Source of the DNA: VRUE01 sp963703175
Lineage (GTDB): Bacteria > Actinomycetota > Thermoleophilia > Solirubrobacterales > 70-9
DNA length: 64,000 nucleotides
Assembly (NCBI GenBank): GCA_963703175.1
Contig: OY969794.1
Coordinates: 2,604,001-2,668,000, forward strand
Direction of reading: 5' to 3'
Each line of letters starts with the position of its first letter. Positions within the stretch are counted from its first letter, which is position 1. This document shows, piece by piece, positions 10,272-19,558 of this stretch. The translations under genes and the position numbers were made by a program. The notes under the pieces are model-generated. The model did not search any database. It had not been told where the DNA came from and saw nothing but the letters and a program-made list of their open reading frames with translations.

Positions 10272-13200
10272 GTGCGCGCAACGCTCCTGACCGTAGCGAT
10301 GTTCGTGCTGGCCTTCACCGGCAGCGCGAGGGCAAGCTCCACCGCGGTGACTGCCGCTTCCGCGGACGCAACCGTGACTGGCACCGCGCCGGTGACGATG
10401 AGCTTCCCGCTGGAACGCCTTGGCGACCTCAGCTTCGACACCTGGCTGCAATATCAGACCGAAGACGGCACGGCGGAAGCGGGGGCCGACTACACGGCCA
10501 CCAGCGGGAACCTGAAGGTGCCAGCGGGGGCAAACGCGGCCAGTATCCCGGTGCAGGTATTCGGGAAATCCGCCTTCGCGCCCCCTACGAGGTTCACGCT
10601 AAAGCTGTTTGGCGCCGCTGGCGTCGGTCCGACCCCGAGCTTCGCCGAACGGGTGAGCTTCGCCGCCGGGGGAACCGTCACGGGCAAGATCAAGGTCGCC
10701 GACATGAACGGCGACGGCGAGCCTGATGTGATCGTTCCCAGCAACAACGCCGGTTCTGTTTCGGTTCTCCTGGACACTACGACTCCCGGCTCGCCGACGC
10801 CGAGTCTGGCCGCTCCCCAGAGCTTCGCGGTTGGCGGCGGCCCCGAAGTGGCCACTCCGCAAGACATCAACGGCGACGGTCGCCCCGATCTGGTCGTGGC
10901 CAACGGCGATGACTTCTCAGTCCTCCTCAACGCCACCTCACCCGGCGCTTCGACCTTGAGCTTTTCCTCCGAGCAGGTCTTCGAAGCAGGCAAAGGCCCG
11001 AGGTTGCCGGTCCTCGAAGACATCAACGGCGACGGTCGCCCCGATCTGGTCGTGGCCAACGACACGATCGACGAACACGCGATCTCCGTCTTCTTCAACA
11101 CCACTTCGCCAGGTGCTTCGACCGCCAGCTTCGGGCCGCGCCAGTTCTTCGCCTTCTTCGCTCCCGGGTTCGTGCTGCCGGCCGACGTCAACGGCGACGG
11201 CCGTCCCGACCTGATCATCTCCAGCCAGGCGGGCGCCGACGAAGTCGTAGTCATCCTCAACGCCACTCCACCCGGCGCCTCGAACCTGAGCCTCGGCTCC
11301 GAGGCGGACCTGCCGGTCGGCAAACTTCCAAACGTGGTCAGGGCGGCCGACGTGAACGGCGACGGCCGACCTGATCTGGTCGTCGCTAACAACGAAGGCG
11401 ATTCAGTTTCGCTCCTGCTCAACGGCACTGCCCCGGGCGCCTCGACCCCGAGCTTCGCCCCAGAGCAGACCTTTGCGGTCGGCAATGAACCTCGCTCCCT
11501 CCAGGCGGTCGATTTGAACGGGGACGGACGGGTCGATCTGATCACCGGTAACCACGGCAATCACAGCCTCTCGGTCCTGCTCAACACTACGGCGCCAGGC
11601 ACATCGGTCCCGGGCTTCGCCATTCAGACGGTCGAAGCCGAGCCGATTCCGCTGGGCCTCGTCACCGCAGACCTCAACGGCGACGGGCAGCAGGACCTGA
11701 TCTACACCCGTGAATCGAACAAAGTCTTGGTCTCGCTTAACACCACCGCCGCTCCGACCGCGACCGCGCCAAGTCTGGCTACTGAGCAGGAGGCGGCGGC
11801 CGGCGGGCACCCGAGCTCAATTGCGGCGACCGATTTCAACGGAGACGGCAAGCCCGACCTGGTCGTCGGCAACCGTGACGACGACGCCGCCTCGGTCCTG
11901 CTCGACACGACCGCGCCGGGGGCTTCGACCCCGAGCTTCACCGTGCAGCAGACTTTCGTCGTCGGCAACGCTCCGAGCTCAGTTGCCACCGCCGACTTCA
12001 ACCGCGACGGGAAACCCGACCTCGTCGTCGCTGACGAATTTGCTGAAACCGCCTCGGTCCTTTTCGACACCACCGAACCCGGAGCAGGGACCCCGAGCTT
12101 CACGGCGCGACAGACCTTCGCAGTAGGCGAAACCCCGTCCGCGGTTGCCACCGCCGATTTCAACGGCGACGGCAAGCCCGACCTCGTCGTCGCCAATCAC
12201 GATGAAAACAACGTCTCGGTTCTGCTCGACACCACTGTGCCCGGCGCAGCTACCCCGAGCTTTGCCGCTCAGCAGGCCTTCGTCGTCGGTAATGCCCCGT
12301 CCGCAGTTACCGTCGCCGACGTCAACGTCGACGGTAAGCCAGACGTTATTGCCGTCAACCACGACGAAGACACTGCCTCGGTCCTGCTCAACACCACGGC
12401 GCCGGGAGCCGCGACTCCGAGCTTCGCGGCGCAGCAGGCATTCGGCACGGACGAACACCCAAGCTCGGTCAAGGCATCCGACCTCAACGGCGACGGCAAG
12501 GCGGACCTGGTGGCCGCAAACGAAGGGTCTGATTCCGCCTCCGTCCTGTTCAACACGACGGCGCCCGGAGCCTCGACCTCGAGCTTCGCGTTGCCGCACA
12601 GCTTCGAAGCCGGTGACGCGCCGAGTTCCGTCACGACTGCCGACCTCAATGGCGACGGCGTCCCGGACCTACTCGTCTCTAATGAAGGAGGCGACACCGC
12701 GTCCGTCCTCCTCAACACCACCGAACCCGGTGCCGGGACGCCGAGCTTCTCTGGCCAGCAGACCTTCGGCACCGGCAACAGCCCGACCGCTGTCACCATC
12801 GCCGACCTCAACGGCGACGGCGGTCCCGATGTCCTCACGGCCGATGGCGACGACGACGCGATCTCCGCCCTGCTCGACACCCAGTACGCCGCCTCGGTCA
12901 GCCCGGCGAGTGTGACCGGCACGATCCACTATGCGATCCCGCGGCTGGTGCTCGACCCGGGCTCGCTCGCCTTTGGCAATCAGGCCGTCGGCAGCGCTGC
13001 GACCAAGACCGTGACCGTTTCGAATACCGGTGGCGCCAATCTGGCGATCGAAGGCATCGGGATCAGCGCCGCCGTGGGCGGGTTCGATCAGACGAGCACT
13101 TGCCCGTCGACGCTGGCAATGGGCTCGAGCTGCTCGATTGATGTCAGCTTCACGCCCAGCAGCGTTGGGGCGGGGGGGGCGGCGCTGACCGTGACCAGTA

Positions 13201-13811
13201 ACGCGCCCACGAGCCCCGACACCGTTGCGCTCTCGGGCATCGGGATCACGCCGCCCGCCCCGACCCACACGCTGAGGGTCGAGCTCGCGGGCGGGGGAGG
13301 GGGCAAGGTTGAGGGCGGCGCTGGCGCGATCTCCTGCCCGTCGGCCTGCTCGCACGCTTTCGCCGATGGCACCGAGGTGACCTTGACCGCGACCCCCGCC
13401 TCGGACTCGGCCTTCGCCGGCTGGTTGGGTTCCGGTTGTGGTGACTCCCGCACCTGTCGGCTCATGATCGGCGCCAACACGACTTTGATCGCCCGCTTCG
13501 AGCCCTTGGCCAGCCCCCGACTGCGGATAGGGAAGGTGCATGTGAAGAAAGTCCGCTTTGGCCTGCGGATCACTGTCCGCGGCACGATCGCTGACGGAGC
13601 CCGCGGCGCGATCGGTATCAGGGCCTGGATCCATCACCAAGGCCACTGGGTGAGCGTGTCCGGCCGGGCGCAGATTGCCGATGGCAACTGGCGTACGCGG
13701 CTTTCATTCGCCGCTGCGGATCCGCACTCACCTATCCACCTGAGTGCTCGCTTCGGCGGCAGTCCCGGCTTCAAACACGGTCATGCCAAACGGCGCCTCA
13801 GGCTGCGATGA
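10272..13811 (+). CDS. Secreted FG-GAP/VCBS repeat protein (two seven-bladed sets)
   Basis: The GTG at 10272 is chosen because AGGGAGG sits 6 nt upstream and it gives a clean signal peptide (VRATLLTVAMFVLAFTGSARA); ATG 10194 and TTG 10230 are in-frame alternatives. A Calx-beta-like domain (EAGADYTATSGNLKVPAG) is followed by 14 FG-GAP/VCBS repeats, each with a calcium-binding-type loop such as DxNGDGxPDLVV. Fourteen equals two seven-bladed propellers of the integrin-alpha type. Next are an ASH/HYDIN-like beta domain (LDPGSLAFGNQAVGS), an InlB-B-repeat-like domain with Cys pairs (GWLGSGCGDSRTC) and a basic C-terminus (KHGHAKRRLRLR). Two repeats deviate in the loop (NRDG, NVDG). It lies between two M4 protease fusions, so a surface adhesion or scaffold role, or being a protease substrate, is plausible but inferred. 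Confidence 0.85.
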   Translation: MRATLLTVAMFVLAFTGSARASSTAVTAASADATVTGTAPVTMSFPLERLGDLSFDTWLQYQTEDGTAEAGADYTATSGNLKVPAGANAASIPVQVFGKSAFAPPTRFTLKLFGAAGVGPTPSFAERVSFAAGGTVTGKIKVADMNGDGEPDVIVPSNNAGSVSVLLDTTTPGSPTPSLAAPQSFAVGGGPEVATPQDINGDGRPDLVVANGDDFSVLLNATSPGASTLSFSSEQVFEAGKGPRLPVLEDINGDGRPDLVVANDTIDEHAISVFFNTTSPGASTASFGPRQFFAFFAPGFVLPADVNGDGRPDLIISSQAGADEVVVILNATPPGASNLSLGSEADLPVGKLPNVVRAADVNGDGRPDLVVANNEGDSVSLLLNGTAPGASTPSFAPEQTFAVGNEPRSLQAVDLNGDGRVDLITGNHGNHSLSVLLNTTAPGTSVPGFAIQTVEAEPIPLGLVTADLNGDGQQDLIYTRESNKVLVSLNTTAAPTATAPSLATEQEAAAGGHPSSIAATDFNGDGKPDLVVGNRDDDAASVLLDTTAPGASTPSFTVQQTFVVGNAPSSVATADFNRDGKPDLVVADEFAETASVLFDTTEPGAGTPSFTARQTFAVGETPSAVATADFNGDGKPDLVVANHDENNVSVLLDTTVPGAATPSFAAQQAFVVGNAPSAVTVADVNVDGKPDVIAVNHDEDTASVLLNTTAPGAATPSFAAQQAFGTDEHPSSVKASDLNGDGKADLVAANEGSDSASVLFNTTAPGASTSSFALPHSFEAGDAPSSVTTADLNGDGVPDLLVSNEGGDTASVLLNTTEPGAGTPSFSGQQTFGTGNSPTAVTIADLNGDGGPDVLTADGDDDAISALLDTQYAASVSPASVTGTIHYAIPRLVLDPGSLAFGNQAVGSAATKTVTVSNTGGANLAIEGIGISAAVGGFDQTSTCPSTLAMGSSCSIDVSFTPSSVGAGGAALTVTSNAPTSPDTVALSGIGITPPAPTHTLRVELAGGGGGKVEGGAGAISCPSACSHAFADGTEVTLTATPASDSAFAGWLGSGCGDSRTCRLMIGANTTLIARFEPLASPRLRIGKVHVKKVRFGLRITVRGTIADGARGAIGIRAWIHHQGHWVSVSGRAQIADGNWRTRLSFAAADPHSPIHLSARFGGSPGFKHGHAKRRLRLR

Positions 13812-13846
13812 ATGCTCTCGCCTACCTAAAAGCAGGGAGCCGAGAG

Positions 13847-13914
13847 TAACAAGAACGACGGTCGTTGTGATGACACCGTCGTCATAAGAAGTCCGTCCGT
13901 CCTGGCGATGACAG
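13847..13914 (+). promoter_or_regulatory. Shared 68-bp upstream element, copy B
   Basis: This is the counterpart of 3913-3980. The conserved ends are the same; the variable centre forms its own inverted repeat, ACGACGGT (13854-13861) with ACCGTCGT (13874-13881). It lies 64 nt upstream of the second M4 gene. Retaining an inverted repeat while the bases change suggests selection on structure or on a dyad operator. Confidence 0.45.
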
Positions 13915-13977
13915 GTGGGCCTGCACTTGGCAGGCTGGCCTTTGCGGGAAATAACACACAGGACACAGGGAGAGGCG

Positions 13978-16900
13978 ATGCGTACTAGTCAACAGCTGCG
14001 TCATTTCTTCGCCACGGGATTGGTATGCGTTGGCGCTGCCGTTCTCGCGATCGCCGTCGCCCTCGTCGCGATGGGCGCGTTCGCCTTCCTCGTCGATGTG
14101 CTGCGGGCAGGCAACGTAGGCCCGACGCCGCATCCGCTGCGCGCTGCTGGCGAAGACGCCATCGGAGCGTTCTACCTTTCGCAGTTGGTCGGCGTCTCGT
14201 TCTTCAACCACACCGCTGAACTGCGGTTTGCGGCTCTTCCCGGTCTCTTCCTGATCGGCCTCTCGGTCGCCGCCGCGACCGCGCTCGCGGTCCGGTTTGC
14301 GCCTGGCTCGCGGCGGCGGCGGATGCAGTTCGGCCTCCTGATTCCGGCTTGCTTCGCGCTGATCGCTGGCCTCGCCGCCGTCTTCATGCCGATGCACGTC
14401 ACGATTCGTGGTTTCGGCGAACAGATCGCCGTCGCTCCCTCGCCGGTCGAGGCCTTCGTCCTTCCCGGCGCTTGGGGGCTGCTGTTCGGCGCCGCCGGCG
14501 TCCTCGTCGGACTCCACGGGAAGCGGTCGCGACGCGAGGCGGCGCGGCTGCTCGGCGGGTGGGCGACGCCGCTGTCGCTCTCGCTACGCGTCCTCGCTGT
14601 CAGCTTGGCGGCGTGTGCGCTTGTCGCCGTCGTCGGCGCCTTTGCCTTCTTAGGCGACGAGGTTCGCTCGCTTGCCTTCGGGAGCCTCACCATGGCACTC
14701 GGCACCGTCCTGATTGCGTTGCCGACGCTGGTAGCGACCGTCTTTCTGGCGGCCTTCGGGGTCTCCGTCGACTGGGGCATGTCGGCGCTCTCGCAGGGCC
14801 ACGGCTCGATTTCCGCCTTCGGCGGCGGGCCGCCGACCACGGCCGCGCACCCGGCCGGCAGCGTCCCAGGCGCCATCACCCTGCTGCCGATGCTGGGTTT
14901 GGCGACCGTGCTCTCGCTCGGCTGGCTGACCGCCCGTCGCGCCGGCGACGATGTCAAGGTTGGCCTCGTCAACGCGCTGCGGGCAGCTGTGCTCCTTACC
15001 GCCTTCGCATGGCTGATCGGGCTCCTTGCTCGTGTCGACGCTCAGGTCGGTGGCCTACTTGGCTTCCACTTCGCCCCCGACACCGGCTCGCTGCTCTGGC
15101 ATGTGCCGCTGCTGGCCTTCTTCGGTTGCGGGTTGGGTGCGACCGCGCGGGTGCTGGTCGGCGGCGCCGAGTCGAGGCGGCAGCTGGTGGCGGTGCTGGG
15201 CGAAGCGGCGATTGCTGTGCACGCGGGGGCAAACGGCCGCTGGGTTGACCCGGCCCGTCAGGGTGTTGTCGGCCGCGCCACCGCCGGGCTCGCCTTCGCC
15301 GCGGTGCCGGTGATGGTGCTCGCGATGGGGCCAACCGGCAGCGCCTCAAGCGCACCAACGCCGCCGAAGATTAACTATGCGCCGATCACCAAGGCCGCCG
15401 CAGCGGAACTCGAAGAAGACAGTACCGGCGCCGTGCGGGTCGCCGTCAATCCCTCAACCCGTGCGCTCGGCAGCGCCAACGTCAACATCCCGCTCGCCGC
15501 GACGGACGCCTCGACCAACGAACCGCCGGCCGCAAAGGCGCGGACGGTCCTCTCCCAGTACGGGGACCTGTTCGGCCTCTCCTCGCGCCCCTCGGAATTG
15601 GGCCGCTCACAGGCCAGGACCGACGGCCTCGGTATGACCCACGTCTACTTTGACCAAATGGCGGACGGCGTGCCGGTGTTCGGCGGCCGCATCAGCGTCC
15701 ACTTCGCGCCCAGCGGCAAGTTCGTCACCTCAATGAACGGGTCCGTAGTGCCCGATCTCTCCGTCGCTGACGACGAAGCGCAGCTCACGAGTCTAGAAGC
15801 CATCGCCCGCGCCAAGCAAGCGCTGCCGACCGGCGACTTGGTGAAAGCGCCCAGTCTGCAGGTCTACGCGGGTGTCGGGCCACGGGTCTCCGGCTCCGCC
15901 GCCCGCCTCGCTTGGTTCGTCTGGCTCATCGACGGGAAGGGGCAGATTTCCAACGAATACGTCATCGACGCGGTCGACGGCAAGATTCTCGAAGTCCTCC
16001 CTAAGGTCACCAGCGCCCGCAACCGGCTGGTCTACAACGCCAAAAACGGCACCTCGCTTCCTGGAACTCTTGCCAGGAGTGAGGGCCAAGGCGCAACCGG
16101 CAACGTAGATGTTGACCACGCCTATGAATACACGGGTGACACCTACAATTTCTATAAAGAATGGTTTGGCCGCGACAGCTTTGACAACCACGGCGCGTCG
16201 CTGATTTCGACCGCTCACTTTCGTCCGCACCTCGAAAACGCCTTCTGGAATGGTGTGCAGATGATCTTTGGCGACAATTACGCCTCCGCCCGCGATGTCG
16301 TTGGCCACGAGATGACCCATGCGGTCACCGAATACACCGCCAACCTTGTCTACAGTTACCAGTCGGGTGCGCTCAACGAGAGCTTCTCCGACATCATGGG
16401 GGAGTCTGTCGAGTGGTTCGCCAAAGGAAGTGCCGATTGGCTAATGGGCGAGGATCTGCCGATTGGCGCCTTCCGCAGCCTCAAACATCCCAATGAACAC
16501 TCCGAAATGGGACCGCCCGATCCGGAAAACCTCTCGGAATGGTGGGCGGGATGTGAAGATAACTTTGGCGTCCACCAGAACAGCACGATCACGAGCCACG
16601 CCTACTACCTCATCGCGACGAGCCTCGGCGTGCCCACCGCGGCGCAGATCTTCTACCGCACTCTGACGGTTTACCTGAATCCGCAGTCGACCCTGGAGGA
16701 CGCCCGAAACGGCGCTATCCAGTCGGCGGCAGATCTATATGGGGGCGGTTCGAAACAGTACAACTCAGTGGTATCGGCCTTCAACGAAGTGGGCCTCAAC
16801 GGCACTGCGCAGCCACCCGCACCGAACTGCACCATCATATTCGTATGTTCCTTTGCGCGGGCGCTGAAAGACGAAGAAGACACCAATGGGGCCTCCTCGA

Positions 16901-18981
16901 CGCTGGCGATGCTGGAAACCCTCTACCGCGCCCGCGGCCAGCTTGCCCAGACCTCGGCCGCCGGTCACTACTTCCTGCCGCTCTACGAAGAACACATGGG
17001 ACGGGTGACGGAACTCGTCTCCGAGGACCCGCAGCTTGAGGAAACGGCAGTCTCAGGTCTACAGGAAATTGCGCCTGCTCTCGAAGGCCTGATGGAAGGC
17101 GAAGGGGATAAGTTCCCTCTCTCGGCTTCGGAGATGGCCAAGATCCGAGCGGCGCTCAAGCGCTTGGCCCAGGACGACCGCCTGTTCGGTGGCGAAGACG
17201 CTGGCGAATTGGCCGACCTGATCGAAAAAGAACTGAAGTGGCTGCATCTGCCCAGCTACGGCGGGATGAACTACGCCAGCGGCTTCCAACGGCTTAACAC
17301 CGAAGTCGAAGCGCACACGACGACGCTCGAAGAACCGACGATCATCACCGACCCCAACTGCACCGGTCCCTATACCAACGAATTCCAGGTCAACGGTTTT
17401 TACGCTGACACGCCGGGCCACTACGTCCCCGGCCAGGTCTCGCCGTTTGTCGCCGGTGGCGTCGCCTGTGGCACCTCAGTCGAAAGGAAAGGCTCGCCGA
17501 CTACGTGCACCGGCAAAGCCTCGCTGAACACGAAGATGACGGTCACCCTACCCGCCGGCGACAAAGTCAACCCGACCACCAACTTGGCCAACGGTTCCTG
17601 GGTTGGGCTGGCAATCGGCCGCTCGATCGTCTGCGCTGGCGAAGAAAGCCGCATCATCTACGGTGGGGCGGGGCTGCGATCGCTCAAAACGTGGACGGGC
17701 TCGCAGTGCCCAGCGGCGGCGATCGCCTGCTACGAAGCCAGGGCGACCTACGAAGGGCACGAAGGTCACGGCTATGCCTGGGTGAGCGAAGAAGGCGGAA
17801 AACTGACCTTCACGACCGGGGCGGTCGAAGTGGTCGTGGAAGGCACCTCGATCCCCGTAGGCTTCGGCGAATTCGGGGTCGAACTCTGCGCCCGTGCCGG
17901 GGAACCGGGGACGAAAGCCTGCGGCGGGACGGCGGCGCCCTGGATCCATCAGAACGGGGAAGCAGGCGAACCCGGCTGCTCGACGGGCAAAGGGCGATTC
18001 GTAGCGCAGGTGACCAACAGCGCCAACGAAACCACGCTCCCCGCCCAGACGTGCATCGACTGGGATCAGAAGGCCCACATGCAGACGCTCGAATCGGGCA
18101 CCGCTCTGAACTCGATCTCCTGCATCCCCTCGACGACCACCTGTGCCGCTGCCGGGGCCAAAGGCAATGCCCTCTACTCGACCAACGTCAGCGCGACGGC
18201 GGCGGCGACCTGGACCTCTTGGGCGGGCCCGAGCGGCCAGAGCCCGGCCGAGGCGGTCGCCTGCCCGTCGACCACGCTCTGCGAGCTCGCCGACGGCTCG
18301 GTGGCGGGCGGCGGCGGCAACGTCTACCGTGCCACCTCGCTCGGGGGCTCATTCCTGACCTCGTTCACGCCTTCCAATGGCGTCAACGGATTCTCCTGCC
18401 CGTCGACCTCGTTCTGCATCGCCACCCAGGAAGGCGAAGGCTTCATCCGCTACTCGACCAAACCGTCGGGGGCGACCTGGACGGCGGTCAGCATCGGTAC
18501 CGGGGCGATGAAAGCCGCCTCCTGCCTCTCGGCCTCCTTCTGCGCAGTGGTCGACGGCACCGGCAACGTCCACGTCGCCGTCACCGAAAAAGGCGTCAAA
18601 GAAGCGGCCGGGTGGAAAGCGACCAACATCGACGGCACGACGCCGCTGCGGGGGATCGTCTGTACCTCGACGACCTTCTGCATGGCGGTCGACGGCAGCG
18701 GTCAGGTGCTCAACCTGACGATCAATGGCAGCGGTGAAGCGAGCGTCTCCAAAAAAACCATCGAAGGCGCCAGTGAACTAAACGCGATCACCTGCACGGG
18801 CTCGACCTGTGTGGCAGGGGACCAGGGAGGCAACTACGTCTTCAGGTCAAGCAACACCGGTGAATCGTGGAGCAAGAACCATGCTCTCGGCACTGGCGTC
18901 AAAAGCGTTTCCTGCGCATCCGCGACGCTCTGTGCAGCCGTGAACACGAGCGGCGAGGTCGCCGCCTTTAAACCGGAATGA
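13978..18981 (+). CDS. Second polytopic membrane / M4 metalloprotease fusion with one Cys-pair propeller
   Basis: This is a paralogue of the 4088-10111 gene, about 1667 residues. ATG 13978 is chosen because GGGAGAGG precedes it and the protein then begins MRTSQQLRHFF before the first membrane segment; an upstream in-frame GTG at 13915 is less likely. The order is ~10 hydrophobic segments, FTP propeptide, M4 domain with H777-E-x-x-H781 and E801 (24-residue spacing kept) and GVHQNSTITSHAYYL, the helical region with TLYRARGQLAQ, a beta-rich region, then seven Cys-pair repeats. It therefore has one propeller where its paralogue has two. The last blade (SCASATLC) differs from the corresponding blade of the paralogue. 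All zinc ligands are present. It is followed 46 nt later by an emfourin-like inhibitor gene. Confidence 0.85.
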   Translation: MRTSQQLRHFFATGLVCVGAAVLAIAVALVAMGAFAFLVDVLRAGNVGPTPHPLRAAGEDAIGAFYLSQLVGVSFFNHTAELRFAALPGLFLIGLSVAAATALAVRFAPGSRRRRMQFGLLIPACFALIAGLAAVFMPMHVTIRGFGEQIAVAPSPVEAFVLPGAWGLLFGAAGVLVGLHGKRSRREAARLLGGWATPLSLSLRVLAVSLAACALVAVVGAFAFLGDEVRSLAFGSLTMALGTVLIALPTLVATVFLAAFGVSVDWGMSALSQGHGSISAFGGGPPTTAAHPAGSVPGAITLLPMLGLATVLSLGWLTARRAGDDVKVGLVNALRAAVLLTAFAWLIGLLARVDAQVGGLLGFHFAPDTGSLLWHVPLLAFFGCGLGATARVLVGGAESRRQLVAVLGEAAIAVHAGANGRWVDPARQGVVGRATAGLAFAAVPVMVLAMGPTGSASSAPTPPKINYAPITKAAAAELEEDSTGAVRVAVNPSTRALGSANVNIPLAATDASTNEPPAAKARTVLSQYGDLFGLSSRPSELGRSQARTDGLGMTHVYFDQMADGVPVFGGRISVHFAPSGKFVTSMNGSVVPDLSVADDEAQLTSLEAIARAKQALPTGDLVKAPSLQVYAGVGPRVSGSAARLAWFVWLIDGKGQISNEYVIDAVDGKILEVLPKVTSARNRLVYNAKNGTSLPGTLARSEGQGATGNVDVDHAYEYTGDTYNFYKEWFGRDSFDNHGASLISTAHFRPHLENAFWNGVQMIFGDNYASARDVVGHEMTHAVTEYTANLVYSYQSGALNESFSDIMGESVEWFAKGSADWLMGEDLPIGAFRSLKHPNEHSEMGPPDPENLSEWWAGCEDNFGVHQNSTITSHAYYLIATSLGVPTAAQIFYRTLTVYLNPQSTLEDARNGAIQSAADLYGGGSKQYNSVVSAFNEVGLNGTAQPPAPNCTIIFVCSFARALKDEEDTNGASSTLAMLETLYRARGQLAQTSAAGHYFLPLYEEHMGRVTELVSEDPQLEETAVSGLQEIAPALEGLMEGEGDKFPLSASEMAKIRAALKRLAQDDRLFGGEDAGELADLIEKELKWLHLPSYGGMNYASGFQRLNTEVEAHTTTLEEPTIITDPNCTGPYTNEFQVNGFYADTPGHYVPGQVSPFVAGGVACGTSVERKGSPTTCTGKASLNTKMTVTLPAGDKVNPTTNLANGSWVGLAIGRSIVCAGEESRIIYGGAGLRSLKTWTGSQCPAAAIACYEARATYEGHEGHGYAWVSEEGGKLTFTTGAVEVVVEGTSIPVGFGEFGVELCARAGEPGTKACGGTAAPWIHQNGEAGEPGCSTGKGRFVAQVTNSANETTLPAQTCIDWDQKAHMQTLESGTALNSISCIPSTTTCAAAGAKGNALYSTNVSATAAATWTSWAGPSGQSPAEAVACPSTTLCELADGSVAGGGGNVYRATSLGGSFLTSFTPSNGVNGFSCPSTSFCIATQEGEGFIRYSTKPSGATWTAVSIGTGAMKAASCLSASFCAVVDGTGNVHVAVTEKGVKEAAGWKATNIDGTTPLRGIVCTSTTFCMAVDGSGQVLNLTINGSGEASVSKKTIEGASELNAITCTGSTCVAGDQGGNYVFRSSNTGESWSKNHALGTGVKSVSCASATLCAAVNTSGEVAAFKPE
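18079..18773 (+). repeat. 695-bp near-identical block, copy 2 (propeller repeats of M4 gene 2)
   Basis: This is the partner of 8297-8991, offset by 9782 bp in direct orientation. Identity drops abruptly after the codons for EGAS, where synonymous changes begin (AGCGAACTGAAT versus AGTGAACTAAAC). This is what gene conversion or a recent partial duplication would leave. Confidence 0.9.
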
Positions 18982-19027
18982 GCCTGCGTGTGTCTAGCGC
19001 CACGTCAACGCCGGTAGAAGGAAAGTC

Positions 19028-19558
19028 ATGGTGAGAGCGGGCGGTCTCACGGTGGCTGTTGTAGTGGCGCTTGCGCCCTCTCTCGGAGCCAGCGCCTGTG
19101 GTGCTGCCGGTGAATCGTCGGAATCCTCTTCTCATCCAGGTCCCCTCCTCTCCTACCGCGAGGAAGGCGGGATCGGCGGTCCGCGACCCTCGTTGACGGT
19201 CTCGAAGCAGGCGTGGGCAACGCTACGGCTGGGAACCTGTGGCACCGGTTTCAAGCTGCAGTCCCGGCTCTGGTTGAGGCTGCGCGGCGCGCTTGAGAGG
19301 GCCGACCTCGCCTCCACTGCCGGGGAATACCCGCCTCCCGAAGGCTCCGCTGACGTGATCACCTACGTGGTCAGGTCCGACGGCCATGAGGTGAGCATCG
19401 CACCCGCCCCGCTGCCCGAATACGAAGCGGTTCTAGCGCAGCTCGAACCGCTGCTCGAAATCATCGACAGAATCCTCGCGATCGGAAAATGGGGGCTTCC
19501 TCCGGCCTGCGCGAGCAACCGTTCTGGGCAGGCGGGGTCCGGGGGTGATGCTCTGTGA
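19028..19558 (+). CDS. Secreted emfourin-like putative M4 protease inhibitor
   Basis: This 176-residue protein has a Sec-type signal (MVRAGGLTVAVVVALAPSLGASA). The domain at ~42-145 follows the emfourin pattern: SYREEGGIGG at the start, a mid helix (LWLRLRGALERADL), the loop PPPEGSADVITYVV and a final helix (LAQLEPLLEII). Emfourins are protein inhibitors of M4 proteases of the protealysin group, usually encoded beside their target. Here the M4 gene ends 46 nt upstream on the same strand. Most known examples are cytoplasmic, while this one is exported, matching the exported M4 domain. The start ATG 19028 has GAAGGAAAG upstream. The stop overlaps the next start (GTGA). Family call by pattern only; a related domain is at the C-terminus of the 23146-24036 product. 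Confidence 0.65.
   Translation: MVRAGGLTVAVVVALAPSLGASACGAAGESSESSSHPGPLLSYREEGGIGGPRPSLTVSKQAWATLRLGTCGTGFKLQSRLWLRLRGALERADLASTAGEYPPPEGSADVITYVVRSDGHEVSIAPAPLPEYEAVLAQLEPLLEIIDRILAIGKWGLPPACASNRSGQAGSGGDAL

Noticed and set aside
8297..18773. An insertion sequence or transposon explaining the 695-bp repeat
   Set aside because: The block lies inside matching coding positions of both paralogues and has no terminal repeats or transposase.
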